A program made the position numbers and the translations under genes. Of a DNA stretch of 64,000 bases, positions 16,322-25,735 are shown in pieces. The DNA comes from Anoxybacter fermentans (GTDB taxonomy: Bacteria > Bacillota > Halanaerobiia > DY22613). The notes beneath the pieces were generated by a model. That model had not been told where the DNA came from and searched no databases. It worked only from the letters and a program-made list of their open reading frames with translations. Positions within the stretch are counted from its first letter, which is position 1, and every line of letters begins with the position of its first letter. The stretch covers positions 1,364,001 to 1,428,000 of the forward strand of contig NZ_CP016379.1 in assembly GCF_003991135.1 (NCBI RefSeq). Direction: 5' to 3'.

Positions 16322-17527
16322 TTAATAAATAAAGAATAGTATTACCATCATTCCAATACCTGCAAGAGTAGGCCAGAACAGCTCTTTATAGGTATCCTTT
16401 AAAGTCACTCCAAAATATTCAGCAGTCAAAATTAAACAAAAATGTACAGGTGATATATAATAGCTAAAAAAGGCAGAACCGTACATCAAAACTACATATC
16501 CCATATCAATCTGGTTTCCACTAATAAATGGAATCAAAAGTGGAAAAGTAATTCCGATAGCACCTGATGTAGAACCAGTGAGAAATCCTACTAATCCAGG
16601 CAAAACCACTGCTAAAAACCAGATAGGCATTCCAGCATTTATAATACTCTCCGCTAACTGATATAAGGCATCCAGGTTGTTTATAAATTCCCTAAAGACC
16701 ATAATTCCTAAAATACCAAGACTTAATTTCCACTCAATACTCTGCCAGATCATCTGAAATTCTATTTTGTCCCACTTATAAATCACAAGAATAACTATAC
16801 CTATAGATAATGCACCCCAAAATGGTAAAGGTGTAAAAAAAGGAAGTAAAATACCAACTAAAAGTGGCAGCAGCGCTAGAAAAAGTTCTTTGACTGCCCG
16901 TCTTTTAACAACAGCTTTTGCTTCTTTTATAGAAGAATTCTCCATCCCGCGGAAAAGGGTAATAAAACCTACTACACCTAATACAATGGTCAGCGGAGCC
17001 AGATGTCGAATTAAGTAAAATACATCTCTTCCAAGTAATCCAGCAGCCAAAATCAGTCCCGGAGTAAAAGGAAAAACAAAATACCAAATATGCCGGAAAA
17101 GCAAATTAATTGCCATTTTTTTACGATTACTTAAATTCAAATCTTTTGCAATAGAATTAACCATTGGCGCAGATAACATTGCACCACCGGGAATGGCAAG
17201 AGCACCCATCACAGATGGTACCACAGCAAGAATTATTTGAAACTTACGAAACAGGGTTGATAATGCACCAATCATTTGATCCACCAAGCCGGTTTTATCC
17301 ATCAAATTAGCAATAATTCCAATATTAATAATTACTAACACCAATTCCAATGTAGTCTTACTAAAAAGTCCAGCACTTAGAAATTCAAAAAAGTGGGTTA
17401 ACCCAATCTTCGGTGAAGTTAAACCAATAATTATCGAACCCGTAAACATTGCAATCCCTAAATTAATTCTTTTCATGACCATACCTATAATCACAACAAA
17501 TGCGATTAATAGCCCTATGATTTCCAC
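16322..17527 (-). CDS. DUF401-family integral membrane protein
   Basis: 401 residues with ten or more hydrophobic segments, resembling the DUF401 (TIGR00529) family of permease-like proteins. The start is taken as GTG at 17527 (VEIIGLLIAF) because AAGGAGGAATAATATTA lies just upstream; an ATG 13 codons further up lacks this. Motifs include MGALAIPGGAMLSAPMV (about residues 105-121), and GFLTGSTSGAIGITFPLLIP near 330, an ion-transporter-like pair of re-entrant regions. The substrate is unknown. Element R6 separates it from the next gene. Confidence 0.8.
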   Translation of the reverse strand: MEIIGLLIAFVVIIGMVMKRINLGIAMFTGSIIIGLTSPKIGLTHFFEFLSAGLFSKTTLELVLVIINIGIIANLMDKTGLVDQMIGALSTLFRKFQIILAVVPSVMGALAIPGGAMLSAPMVNSIAKDLNLSNRKKMAINLLFRHIWYFVFPFTPGLILAAGLLGRDVFYLIRHLAPLTIVLGVVGFITLFRGMENSSIKEAKAVVKRRAVKELFLALLPLLVGILLPFFTPLPFWGALSIGIVILVIYKWDKIEFQMIWQSIEWKLSLGILGIMVFREFINNLDALYQLAESIINAGMPIWFLAVVLPGLVGFLTGSTSGAIGITFPLLIPFISGNQIDMGYVVLMYGSAFFSYYISPVHFCLILTAEYFGVTLKDTYKELFWPTLAGIGMMVILFFIY

Positions 17528-17571
17528 TAATATTATTCCTCCTTGATCTCTATAAAAATAAAGCAAAAACT

Positions 17572-17742
17572 GATCTTACTGCAAAAAACTAATTTTTCAC
17601 TTCATAAAGAAATTTTTCGAACCATCTAAAGTTCGATTTCGGTAACTTGATTAGCTCATCACATTCTGTGATGAGGCCTTATTTGACTGAAATCTCACTA
17701 AGATCGTTTAACAACTCAAAATTAGCTTTTTACAATTTAATC
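17572..17742 (-). repeat. Foldback MITE-like element R6 (171 bp, internally deleted)
   Basis: Ends GATCTTACTGC and TACAATTTAATC, with perfect 7-bp direct repeats AAAAACT at 17565-17571 and 17743-17749. The arm around CGATTTCAGTCGAAATAAGG and one hairpin are missing. It lies 22 bp past the stop of the metalloenzyme gene. Confidence 0.92.
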
Positions 17743-17763
17743 AAAAACTTTTTTACAATAAAC

Positions 17764-18630
17764 TTAATCCATCAAAGACAGGAGAGCTGGTGTAATATCT
17801 ACCAGCTCTTTTATTTTATTTCCTATCTTATCTTTCCCACATCCTATTAGAATAGTAGGAACTGGGTTACAGGTATGAGTCTTTATTGAAAGATCCTCAA
17901 TATTACCATGATCACTGGAAAGAACCACCAATGTCTCTGTTAAATCCAAATCAGATAATACCTGTCCAATAAATCGGTCCAGTTCTTCGAGCAAAGAGAC
18001 GGCAAATTCCATATCCTGTCTATGCCCTGCAATATCTGTAAGAAAATATTCATATAGAGTAAAATCATGTTCCTTAACAATCCGAGCCAGGTTTTGCCCT
18101 GCTTCCTCCGGCTTCATCAAGGGTAAATTAAGTCCCTGCTTGATAAGAAGCCGGTTGGTAAAATCCTGATAAACCGCTTTCCCTTTGGGAATCTGATCTG
18201 TTAAGCGAAAAGGTAAATTTGAAGTCAGCACAGAAACTGTGGTTACTGAACCTTTAATTTTTCCTGCATGAATACCTTTTACATAATCCTCAGTATAAGC
18301 ATTTGCAAAGGTGGCTTTTTTTTCTCTGGCTTTCATCTGTTTTAGAATGTTCTTTTCAGCGATAATCTTTCTTAATGTTGGCCCTGGAAAACCATTCACA
18401 TGCCGCCCTATAATCTGTGAGGCCTGTACACCTGTTAAAAGAGCAGTCTGACCAGTAGCACTCTGGGGGATTCCTTTAACTCCCTGACTTGCATCTGTAG
18501 GAATTACAATACTGTCCCCACCTTTAAAAAGCCAATCGAAGGTTGGTGTATCTGCAGCTACAATCGGATTTACTTTTGAATCATCTGGGCCAATCCCAAA
18601 TCCATCAATAAATAAAAACAAAATCCTCAT
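17764..18630 (-). CDS. Phosphoglycerate-mutase-like metalloenzyme (alkaline phosphatase superfamily)
   Basis: 288 residues. The N-terminus MRILFLFIDGFGIG carries the first metal-binding Asp (D9), PQSATGQTALLTG (about 56-68) supplies the probable nucleophile, and VVLSSDHGNIED (about 233) plus a following THTCN supply the remaining metal ligands. This resembles the metal-binding core of cofactor-independent phosphoglycerate mutase and phosphopentomutase. At 288 residues it is much shorter than the 510-residue GpmI, so it is a core-only family member, possibly a phosphatase or phosphotransferase. The exact reaction is open. Confidence 0.75.
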   Translation of the reverse strand: MRILFLFIDGFGIGPDDSKVNPIVAADTPTFDWLFKGGDSIVIPTDASQGVKGIPQSATGQTALLTGVQASQIIGRHVNGFPGPTLRKIIAEKNILKQMKAREKKATFANAYTEDYVKGIHAGKIKGSVTTVSVLTSNLPFRLTDQIPKGKAVYQDFTNRLLIKQGLNLPLMKPEEAGQNLARIVKEHDFTLYEYFLTDIAGHRQDMEFAVSLLEELDRFIGQVLSDLDLTETLVVLSSDHGNIEDLSIKTHTCNPVPTILIGCGKDKIGNKIKELVDITPALLSLMD

Positions 18631-18739
18631 CAGTGTCGCATCCCCTGTAAATCTTTTATCCTTTACTCATTTACTAACATTAATATATTCATTGTATATC
18701 CTGAAAATCCTGCTTTTCTTTCATAAAAACTTCGTATTG

Positions 18740-18893
18740 CTAAATTTTTAAAAAAAGCACACTAATCAATGGGTCCTTATGTCTCTTGATTAGCTCATCA
18801 CCTCCTGTGATGAGACCATTCTTTTCAATCTCACTAAGATGGCTAAACGAAGAATTTCAATAGCGTTCAAAATTAGTTTTTTGCAGTTTAATC
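18740..18893 (-). repeat. Foldback MITE-like element R7 (partial)
   Basis: The right terminal repeat GCAGTTTAATC ends at 18893 and the two hairpins and right arm are readable. Most of the left arm is lost (GCTAAATTTTT runs straight into GCACACTAATCAAT). Its last two bases form part of the pyrE stop codon. Confidence 0.85.
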
Positions 18894-19473
18894 ATCTATT
18901 AATAAATCTACTTCCCGGCTTAGTTACAGCTACCCCTGCTTTACAGAAAGGACATTCTTCCGGCATGTAGGTCTTTAAATCCAGAGTCAATAATGCTTTA
19001 AATTTCACACCGTCAAAATCAGCTTTACCACCACTCCGATCAATAAATGAACCGATTCCAACAATTTTACCACTTAAATTCCTCACTACCTCCATCACTT
19101 CCCGAACTGATTTACCTGTAGTCACAACATCTTCCACAATTAGCACCTTTTCCCCCGGTTGAATATAGAAATTGCGGCGCAAACGCATTTGGCCATTTTC
19201 CCGTTCGGTAAATATGGCCCGTTTTTTCAGAGCACGGCCAACACCATTGGAAATAAGAACTCCTCCCATTGCCGGAGCAATAATCAAATCAATCTCTCTA
19301 TCATTAAATAGATTTGCTAAAGCAGTGCAAAATTTATCCAGATACCAGGGATATTGAAGAATTTGAGCACATTGAACATAAGCTTCACTGTGTCGTCCTG
19401 AAGATAATTGAAAGTGTCCTTTTAAAAGAGCACCTGTTTCCTCTAAAATTCGAAGCAGTTCTTCACGTTTCAT
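18892..19473 (-). CDS. pyrE: Orotate phosphoribosyltransferase
   Basis: 193 residues. It transfers ribose-5-phosphate from PRPP to orotate to give OMP, the fifth step of UMP synthesis. The PRPP-binding signature VLIVEDVVTTGKS lies near residue 113 and the flexible catalytic-loop region ERENGQMRLRR near 90-100. CPFCKAG near the C-terminus is a feature of some clostridial PyrE proteins. It is the last gene of the pyr operon, 16 bp after pyrD. The stop TGA is formed by one flanking base plus the terminal GA of element R7. Confidence 0.95.
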   Translation of the reverse strand: MKREELLRILEETGALLKGHFQLSSGRHSEAYVQCAQILQYPWYLDKFCTALANLFNDREIDLIIAPAMGGVLISNGVGRALKKRAIFTERENGQMRLRRNFYIQPGEKVLIVEDVVTTGKSVREVMEVVRNLSGKIVGIGSFIDRSGGKADFDGVKFKALLTLDLKTYMPEECPFCKAGVAVTKPGSRFINR

Positions 19474-19489
19474 CTCTAATCAACCTCCC

Positions 19490-20407
19490 TTAAGATCTCC
19501 TCAGCGCAAGACCTATAATGTCTTTCCAATCAGTTATGTTGTTCTGCTTACAATATTCATCTAAATCCCGAACCAATCGGGATGGCAGAGTAGGATCAAT
19601 CATAGTTCCTGTTCCAATAGCAACTGCTGAGGCTCCTGCCATAAGCATTTCTACCACATCTTCAATATTTCTTATTCCCCCCATACCAATAATGGGAATC
19701 TTAACAACCTGAGCTGTCTGATAGACCATTCTTACTGCAATAGGCCTAATGGCCGGCCCAGAAAGACCACCCATGATATTTCCCAATGCCGGACGGCCCG
19801 TTTTGATATCTATCTTCATTCCAAGTAAAGTATTAATCATTGAAATGGCATCTGCCCCTGCTCTTTCCACGGCCAGAGCAATCTCCCGAATATCTGTCAC
19901 ATTAGGACTAAGTTTAGCAATAACAGGAACAGTACTTTTTTCAACCACATGCCGAACTACTTTATATGCTTCTTTCGGATCAGTGCCAAAGACTATCCCA
20001 CCCTTTTTTACATTGGGACAGGAGATATTTACCTCAATAGCACTAATTTCAGGAAGTTGGCTAAGCTCCTCTGCAAGTATCCCGTATTCTTCAATGGTAT
20101 TGCCAGAAATATTGGCAATCAAACAGGTATTTATATTGCATAATTTTGGCAAAACATCCTCTTTGAATTGCCTCAATCCCGGATTCTGTAAACCTATGGA
20201 ATTAAGAATACCGGCTGGAGTTTCTGCAATCCGGGGAGTTGGATTGCCTTTCCGCTCCTCTAAAGTAAGCCCCTTTAAAACAATGGCACCGGGGAGTTCC
20301 TGAAGAAATGGGATCAGTTCATAGCCAAATCCACAGGTGCCAGAAGCAGTAAGAATTGGATTTTTTAAAATCAATCTCCCCAATTTTATACTCAAATCTC
20401 TACTCAT
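19490..20407 (-). CDS. pyrD: Dihydroorotate dehydrogenase, class 1B catalytic subunit
   Basis: 305 residues, an FMN-containing TIM barrel that oxidises dihydroorotate to orotate and passes electrons to PyrK. The catalytic loop EVNISCPNVKKGG (about residue 130) has the class-1 Cys. The C-terminal GMGGIRNIEDVVEMLMAGA binds the FMN phosphate. The start is the ATG at 20407, with GAGGTGATC upstream; the TTG just before it is less likely. It overlaps the end of pyrK by 8 bp, consistent with co-translation of the PyrD-PyrK complex. Confidence 0.95.
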   Translation of the reverse strand: MSRDLSIKLGRLILKNPILTASGTCGFGYELIPFLQELPGAIVLKGLTLEERKGNPTPRIAETPAGILNSIGLQNPGLRQFKEDVLPKLCNINTCLIANISGNTIEEYGILAEELSQLPEISAIEVNISCPNVKKGGIVFGTDPKEAYKVVRHVVEKSTVPVIAKLSPNVTDIREIALAVERAGADAISMINTLLGMKIDIKTGRPALGNIMGGLSGPAIRPIAVRMVYQTAQVVKIPIIGMGGIRNIEDVVEMLMAGASAVAIGTGTMIDPTLPSRLVRDLDEYCKQNNITDWKDIIGLALRRS

Positions 20408-21197
20408 CAAAGATCACCTCTTCCCCTTTAAAAACTGGCCCGCGGATACAGATTCGTTCATAATTCCACTTTCCTGCCTCTTTCTTATCCTTTATTTTAC
20501 AGGTACAGGAAAAACATAACCCAAGTCCGCATCCCATCTTTTCCTCCATGGAAAATTGCGTATTTCTAACCATATCACCTAACATTTTCTGTAATGATTT
20601 TAACATGGGCTTCGGTCCACAGGCGTAAATCTGATCAAAATGAGATGAAGCCAACTCCTCCCTAACCAGGTCAGTAACCGGGCCCTGCCGTTCCTTTTGA
20701 TTTCCCTTCATCAAAATCCACTTTGGGACAAATTCATTCATTACTTTAGCTAAAACCAGATCTTCATCATCTGTCAATCCTAGAAGTAAAGTTATCTTAT
20801 TTTGAAGTTGAGATAAGCTGGTTGCTAATTGATATAAAGGAGCGGTGCCGATTCCACCTCCAATAAGCAGTGCAGATTGGTTTTTGATAAGAGTAAAACC
20901 ATTACCTAAAGGTCCCAGAACTTCTAGAGTCGTGCCCGGCTGAGACTCACTGAGAATTCGTGTGCCTTTACCAACAATTTTGAATAAAATGTAAACAATC
21001 CCTCTATAGCTATCAACTTTATGAATACTAAAGGGGCGTTTTAAAATTAGATCATTACTACCGGTTGGAATCTGTAAATTTATAAACTGGCCTGGTTTTA
21101 CTTCTGCTGCGATCTCAGGTGAGTGAATCCCCAAAAGACAGTATTTTTTATTCAGCCGTTTTTTGTTAACAATCAGACTAAATCTATAAACAGTCAC
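20400..21197 (-). CDS. pyrK: Dihydroorotate dehydrogenase electron-transfer subunit
   Basis: 265 residues. This FAD/[2Fe-2S] protein accepts electrons from PyrD and reduces NAD. Visible are the flavin motif RPFSI (about 55), the nucleotide-binding GGGIGTAPL (about 110), and the iron-sulfur cysteines in MGCGLGLCFSCTCK and ERICIRGPVF near the C-terminus. The start is GTG 21197 because AAGGAGGCTATAAA precedes it. That site lies inside the last codons of carB, whose stop is one base away, so translation is probably coupled. Confidence 0.94.
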   Translation of the reverse strand: MTVYRFSLIVNKKRLNKKYCLLGIHSPEIAAEVKPGQFINLQIPTGSNDLILKRPFSIHKVDSYRGIVYILFKIVGKGTRILSESQPGTTLEVLGPLGNGFTLIKNQSALLIGGGIGTAPLYQLATSLSQLQNKITLLLGLTDDEDLVLAKVMNEFVPKWILMKGNQKERQGPVTDLVREELASSHFDQIYACGPKPMLKSLQKMLGDMVRNTQFSMEEKMGCGLGLCFSCTCKIKDKKEAGKWNYERICIRGPVFKGEEVIFDE

Positions 21198-21198
21198 T

Positions 21199-24100
21199 TT
21201 ATAGCCTCCTTTCAATAGCACAAAGGGAGATAGGTTCTAATGTCCAACCTAATTTTAGTGCATGTTCCAACGCTTCTGAAAAAGCCTGAATACTATCCAG
21301 ATTGGTGAAAATCGGAATACCAAATTCCACCGCTTTCCTGCGAATCCGATATCCATCTATAAGTTGGCCTGTCTCTCCATTCTTAGAAGGAGTATTAAAA
21401 ATATAATCAATCTTCTGTTCCTGAATCAAATCAATGATATCTTTTTCCCCTTTTCCCACTTTCTCTACAATAGTGTTATCAATTCCATTTTGTCTCAAAA
21501 AAAATCCCGTTCCCCGGGTTGCATAGATTTTAAATCCTAGTTGATATAATTTTCGTATCCAGGGCAGTATCTGTTCTTTATCTTCATCTCCTATTGTTAC
21601 CAACAGGGCTTTAGTTTCAGGTTGAAATTTACCTGTTCCCTCCAGTGCTTTCAATAATGCCTCTGCCATATCTTTACCCAATCCCATAACTTCACCTGTA
21701 GATTTCATCTCCGGGCCAAGGACCGGATCTAGTCCATCTAATTTGGCAAAAGAAAACACCGGAGCTTTAACAGCAGTAATTTCCGGTTCTTTTAAAATTC
21801 CGGTTCCATAACCCAATTCCCTTAATTTTGCTCCTAAAATGACCTGAGTGGCAATTTGAACCATGGGAACCCCTGTAACCTTACTTAGAAATGGGACCGT
21901 TCGGCTAGAACGGGGATTCACTTCCAGAATATATACTTCCTCATCCGGGGTAACAATAAACTGAATATTATATATGCCCTTAATTTTAAGTCCTTTACCA
22001 ACCAGTATGGTCATCTCTGCAATGCGCTTTTTAACTCTGCTACTGAGCCTTTTTCCTGGAAAGACTGTAATACTATCTCCCGAATGGATTCCTGCTCTTT
22101 CTATATGCTCCATGATTCCCGGAATCAATACATCTTTACTATCACAGACAGCATCAACTTCTACTTCTATCCCAGTGATATATGGATCAAGAAGGAGGGG
22201 TAATCCCGGTTTAAACTCATACTTCTGTAGATATTCCTCTAATTTTTGAGGAGTTTCTATAACCTCCATTGCCTGCCCGCCCAGAACATATGAAGGCCTT
22301 ACAAGCACCGGATAACCAACAGTATCCATCTGTTTCCAGACTTGATCAGCATTATATGCAACCTTTCCTTTGGGTACCGGAATTTGCAATTCTTCCATCA
22401 GCTGATAAAACTTTTCTCTGTCTTCACAGATGTTAATCTGAGTAACATCTGTTCCCAGGATGGGAACTCCATGTTTGTATAAATCTTCTGCCAGATTAAT
22501 TGCAGTCTGACCTCCAAACTGAATGATAATTCCTTCAGGTTTTTCAAGTTGAACGACATTCAACACATCTTCCAGAGTAAGGGGTTCAAAATAAAGACGA
22601 TCTGATACATCAAAATCAGTACTAACTGTCTCAGGATTGTTATTAATCACCAATGCTGTATAACCTAATTTCCTCGCTGTCATAATTGCATGAACCGAAC
22701 AGTAATCAAATTCTATTCCCTGTCCAATTCGAATAGGCCCGGAGCCAATTACTAATATTTTTCTTTCTCCTGAAACCTCAACTTCATTTTCATCTTCATA
22801 TGTGGAGTAAAAGTAAGGAGTCGTCGCTTTGAACTCACCTGCACAGGTATCAACCATTTTATAAACCGGCTCTATATTCTCTTTTTTACGCAAAGCCCGG
22901 ATCTCTGTCTCATTTTTTCCCGTCAAAACCCCGATTTCCCAATCTGTAAAACCTGCAACTTTTGCTTCCTTAAGAAGTTGCCCGGTCAATTTCTCTCTTT
23001 TCAACCTCTTTTCCATCCGCACCAGGAAATCAATGTGGGTGAGAAAGAAGGGATTGATTCCTGTTAATTGATTCAACCGTTCCAGACTCCAACCTCTACG
23101 AAATCCTTCAGCTAAAGCAAATATTCTTTCATCATCTGGATTTTTCAGTTTATCTAATAACTTTCTATCCTCCAATTGATGAATCTTTTTTGAATATAGT
23201 CCAATAAAACCTGAATCAAGAGAACGGACCGCTTTCATCAATGCTGAGGCAAAATTTCTTCCGATTGCCATTACTTCCCCTGTAGCTTTCATCTGTGTGC
23301 CGAGATTTCGATTGGCAGAATCAAATTTATCAAAAGGCCATCTTGGAATTTTACAAACTACATAATCGAGACTGGGTTCAAAACAGGCTGTTGTTTTACC
23401 TGTGATAGGATTGGTGATCTGGTCCAAATTAAGCCCTATAGCAATTAATGCAGCAACTTTTGCAATTGGATAACCGGTAGCCTTTGAAGCCAGTGCACTG
23501 GAACGACTCACCCTTGTATTTACCTCAATCACATAATATTGATTACTATTAGGATCCAGAGCAAACTGAACATTACACGCTCCCCGAATCGCTAAGGCAC
23601 GTACAATTTTAATAGCTGCCCGGCGAAGCATTTGATATTCCTGATCGGAAAGGGTTTGACTGGGAGCAACTACTATGCTGTCCCCAGTATGAATTCCAAC
23701 CGGGTCAATATTTTCCATATTACATATGGTAATACAGTTATCATTATTATCCCGGACAACTTCATATTCAATCTCTTTCCAACCAATAATACTTTTTTCA
23801 ATTAAAATCTGTCCTAGAGGACTTTGTGAGAAACCCTTTTTTGCAATCTCGATAAGCTCTTCTTTGTTTGAAGCGGTTCCACCTCCACTTCCTCCGAGAG
23901 TATAGGCTGGACGTACAATAACCGGATATCCAATCTTTTCAGCAGCCCACAAAACATCTTGAAGTTCACTTACATTATAACTTTCCAGTACCGGTTCTTG
24001 AATTTTATGCATCAATTGGCGAAATTTTTCTCGATCCTCTGCCTGTTGAATACTCATTAAAGACGTACCGAGAACTTTAACATTATATTTCTTTAAAATC

Positions 24101-24411
24101 CCTTGACTACCCAGTTCTACTAATAAATTTAAGCCTATCTGTCCCCCCAGAGTACCCAGTATTCCATCAGGTCGTTCTATTTCAATAATTCTTTTCAAAG
24201 TTTTGAGATTCAAAGGTTCTATATAGATTTTATCTGCAATTTCCCGATCAGTCATTACAGTAGCCGGATTACTATTTATCAAAATCACCTGATATCCCTG
24301 TTCCTTTAAAGCCCGACAGGCCTGTGTTCCGGCATAATCAAACTCTGCTGCCTGTCCAATAACAATGGGACCTGATCCGATTACAAGAATTTTTTCCAAT
24401 TTACGCTTCAT
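21199..24411 (-). CDS. carB: Carbamoyl-phosphate synthase large subunit
   Basis: 1070 residues, full length. It makes carbamoyl phosphate from ammonia delivered by CarA, bicarbonate and two ATP. Two homologous ATP-grasp halves are visible, each starting with a Rossmann-type motif (KILVIGSGPIVIGQAAEFDYAGTQ from residue 7 and, near 553, KILVIGSGPIRIGQGIEFDY). The C-terminal MGS-like allosteric domain (GFKIYATRGTGFFLRQNG) spans about 935-1070. AAAGGAGGCCAAAGTAA precedes the ATG. Element R8 now separates it from carA by about 250 bp, an unusual gap for this pair. Confidence 0.97.
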   Translation of the reverse strand: MKRKLEKILVIGSGPIVIGQAAEFDYAGTQACRALKEQGYQVILINSNPATVMTDREIADKIYIEPLNLKTLKRIIEIERPDGILGTLGGQIGLNLLVELGSQGILKKYNVKVLGTSLMSIQQAEDREKFRQLMHKIQEPVLESYNVSELQDVLWAAEKIGYPVIVRPAYTLGGSGGGTASNKEELIEIAKKGFSQSPLGQILIEKSIIGWKEIEYEVVRDNNDNCITICNMENIDPVGIHTGDSIVVAPSQTLSDQEYQMLRRAAIKIVRALAIRGACNVQFALDPNSNQYYVIEVNTRVSRSSALASKATGYPIAKVAALIAIGLNLDQITNPITGKTTACFEPSLDYVVCKIPRWPFDKFDSANRNLGTQMKATGEVMAIGRNFASALMKAVRSLDSGFIGLYSKKIHQLEDRKLLDKLKNPDDERIFALAEGFRRGWSLERLNQLTGINPFFLTHIDFLVRMEKRLKREKLTGQLLKEAKVAGFTDWEIGVLTGKNETEIRALRKKENIEPVYKMVDTCAGEFKATTPYFYSTYEDENEVEVSGERKILVIGSGPIRIGQGIEFDYCSVHAIMTARKLGYTALVINNNPETVSTDFDVSDRLYFEPLTLEDVLNVVQLEKPEGIIIQFGGQTAINLAEDLYKHGVPILGTDVTQINICEDREKFYQLMEELQIPVPKGKVAYNADQVWKQMDTVGYPVLVRPSYVLGGQAMEVIETPQKLEEYLQKYEFKPGLPLLLDPYITGIEVEVDAVCDSKDVLIPGIMEHIERAGIHSGDSITVFPGKRLSSRVKKRIAEMTILVGKGLKIKGIYNIQFIVTPDEEVYILEVNPRSSRTVPFLSKVTGVPMVQIATQVILGAKLRELGYGTGILKEPEITAVKAPVFSFAKLDGLDPVLGPEMKSTGEVMGLGKDMAEALLKALEGTGKFQPETKALLVTIGDEDKEQILPWIRKLYQLGFKIYATRGTGFFLRQNGIDNTIVEKVGKGEKDIIDLIQEQKIDYIFNTPSKNGETGQLIDGYRIRRKAVEFGIPIFTNLDSIQAFSEALEHALKLGWTLEPISLCAIERRL

Positions 24412-24464
24412 TTACTTTGGCCTCCTTTACTGTATCTGAGATGACTTATAGATTTTCAATAAAT

Positions 24465-24685
24465 GATTAAACTGCAAAAAGCTAATTTTGAGCGACATAG
24501 AAATTTTTCGTTAAACCATCTTAGTGAGATTTCAGTCGAAATAAGGCCTCATCACAGGATGTGATGAGCTAATCAAGGGCCAGGAGGGACCGTTGATTAG
24601 TGTGCCTTATTTCGACTGAAATCGAACTTTAGATGGTTCGAAAAATTTCTTTTGAAGCGAAAAATTAGCTTTTTGCAGTAAAATC
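24465..24685 (+). repeat. Foldback MITE-like element R8 (221 bp) between carA and carB
   Basis: Ends GATTAAACTGC and GCAGTAAAATC, with perfect 7-bp direct repeats AATAAAT at 24458-24464 and 24686-24692. Full length with both hairpins. The element contributes the last codons and the stop of carA. Confidence 0.95.
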
Positions 24686-25735
24686 AATAAATGCTTTGAA
24701 CAAATAGTTAGAATCATATGGCCCCGGTGCAGCTTCAGGGTGGTATTGAACAGTCTGTATATTGTAATCCGGGTAACTAAGTCCTTCAATGGTATTATCG
24801 TTCAAATTGATATGGGTAATTTTCGCTGACCTGGGTAAGGTTTTAGCATCTACAACATAACCGTGATTCTGTGAAGTAATATAGACCTTTTGGGTACGGA
24901 GATCTTTAATCGGATGATTTACTCCCCGATGACCATATTTCAGCTTATAAGTCTTAGCACCAAAGGCCAGGGCTGTCAATTGATGCCCCAGACATATTCC
25001 AAATATCGGAACTCTCCCTATCAATGATTTAATATTTTCAACATAGGGTAATTTTGCCGGATCTCCGGGGCCATTGCTAAGAACTAACCCATCCGGTTTC
25101 ATGGCAAGAACAACTTCAGGATCAGTCCATGCCGGGAAAATGAAAATTTTGCAATTAAGAGCTTTTAAATTACGAATGATATTGGATTTCACACCAAAAT
25201 CCAGGACAGCAATCCTTTTTCCCTCTCCTTTAATAACGTGAGGTTTCTTAGTTGTAACCTGCGCCACAGGATTTTCATCCATCTGAAAAGCACGAATTTT
25301 TATCAGATATTTTTCAATATTAGAAGATACCCATTGGCCATTAACGATAACACCAAACATGGTTCCCTTTTCCCGCAATTTTTTAACCAATGCTCTGGTA
25401 TCAATTTGCTCAATCCCTATCACCTGATTTTTAACCAGATATTGCTGTAAACTTGATTTAGCTTGCCAATTACTGTAATGATTTGTTATTTCTCTAGCGA
25501 TTATACCTTTGACCTGAATTTTATTAGATTCCTGACTACTATCATTAACTCCATAATTTCCAATCAACGGATAAGTAAAGGTAATAATCTGACCATAATA
25601 GGAAGGATCTGTCAATATCTCTTGATAACCTGTCATTCCTGTATTAAAAACTACTTCACCGATTGTCTCTCCTTTTATACCAATTCCCTTACCATGAAAT
25701 ACTGTTCCATCTTCTAAAATCAAACTGGCTTTCAT
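24665..25735 (-). CDS. carA: Carbamoyl-phosphate synthase small subunit (C-terminus altered by element R8)
   Basis: 356 residues, the glutaminase subunit that releases ammonia for CarB. The N-terminal CPSase domain is followed by a class I amidotransferase domain with the nucleophile in GICLGHQLT (about residue 240) and the His-Glu pair in QYHPEAAPGP. The ATG at 25735 shares one base with the pyrF stop (TGATG). The last residues, DFTAKS and the TAA, are encoded by R8. Joining the flanks at the target duplication predicts an original end of FIENL-stop, so the change is small and the enzyme is probably functional. Confidence 0.95.
   Translation of the reverse strand: MKASLILEDGTVFHGKGIGIKGETIGEVVFNTGMTGYQEILTDPSYYGQIITFTYPLIGNYGVNDSSQESNKIQVKGIIAREITNHYSNWQAKSSLQQYLVKNQVIGIEQIDTRALVKKLREKGTMFGVIVNGQWVSSNIEKYLIKIRAFQMDENPVAQVTTKKPHVIKGEGKRIAVLDFGVKSNIIRNLKALNCKIFIFPAWTDPEVVLAMKPDGLVLSNGPGDPAKLPYVENIKSLIGRVPIFGICLGHQLTALAFGAKTYKLKYGHRGVNHPIKDLRTQKVYITSQNHGYVVDAKTLPRSAKITHINLNDNTIEGLSYPDYNIQTVQYHPEAAPGPYDSNYLFKAFIDFTAKS

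Noticed and set aside
21974-22249. Open frames antisense to carB, pyrD, pyrC and the mur genes
   Set aside because: They are shadows of well-supported genes on the other strand.
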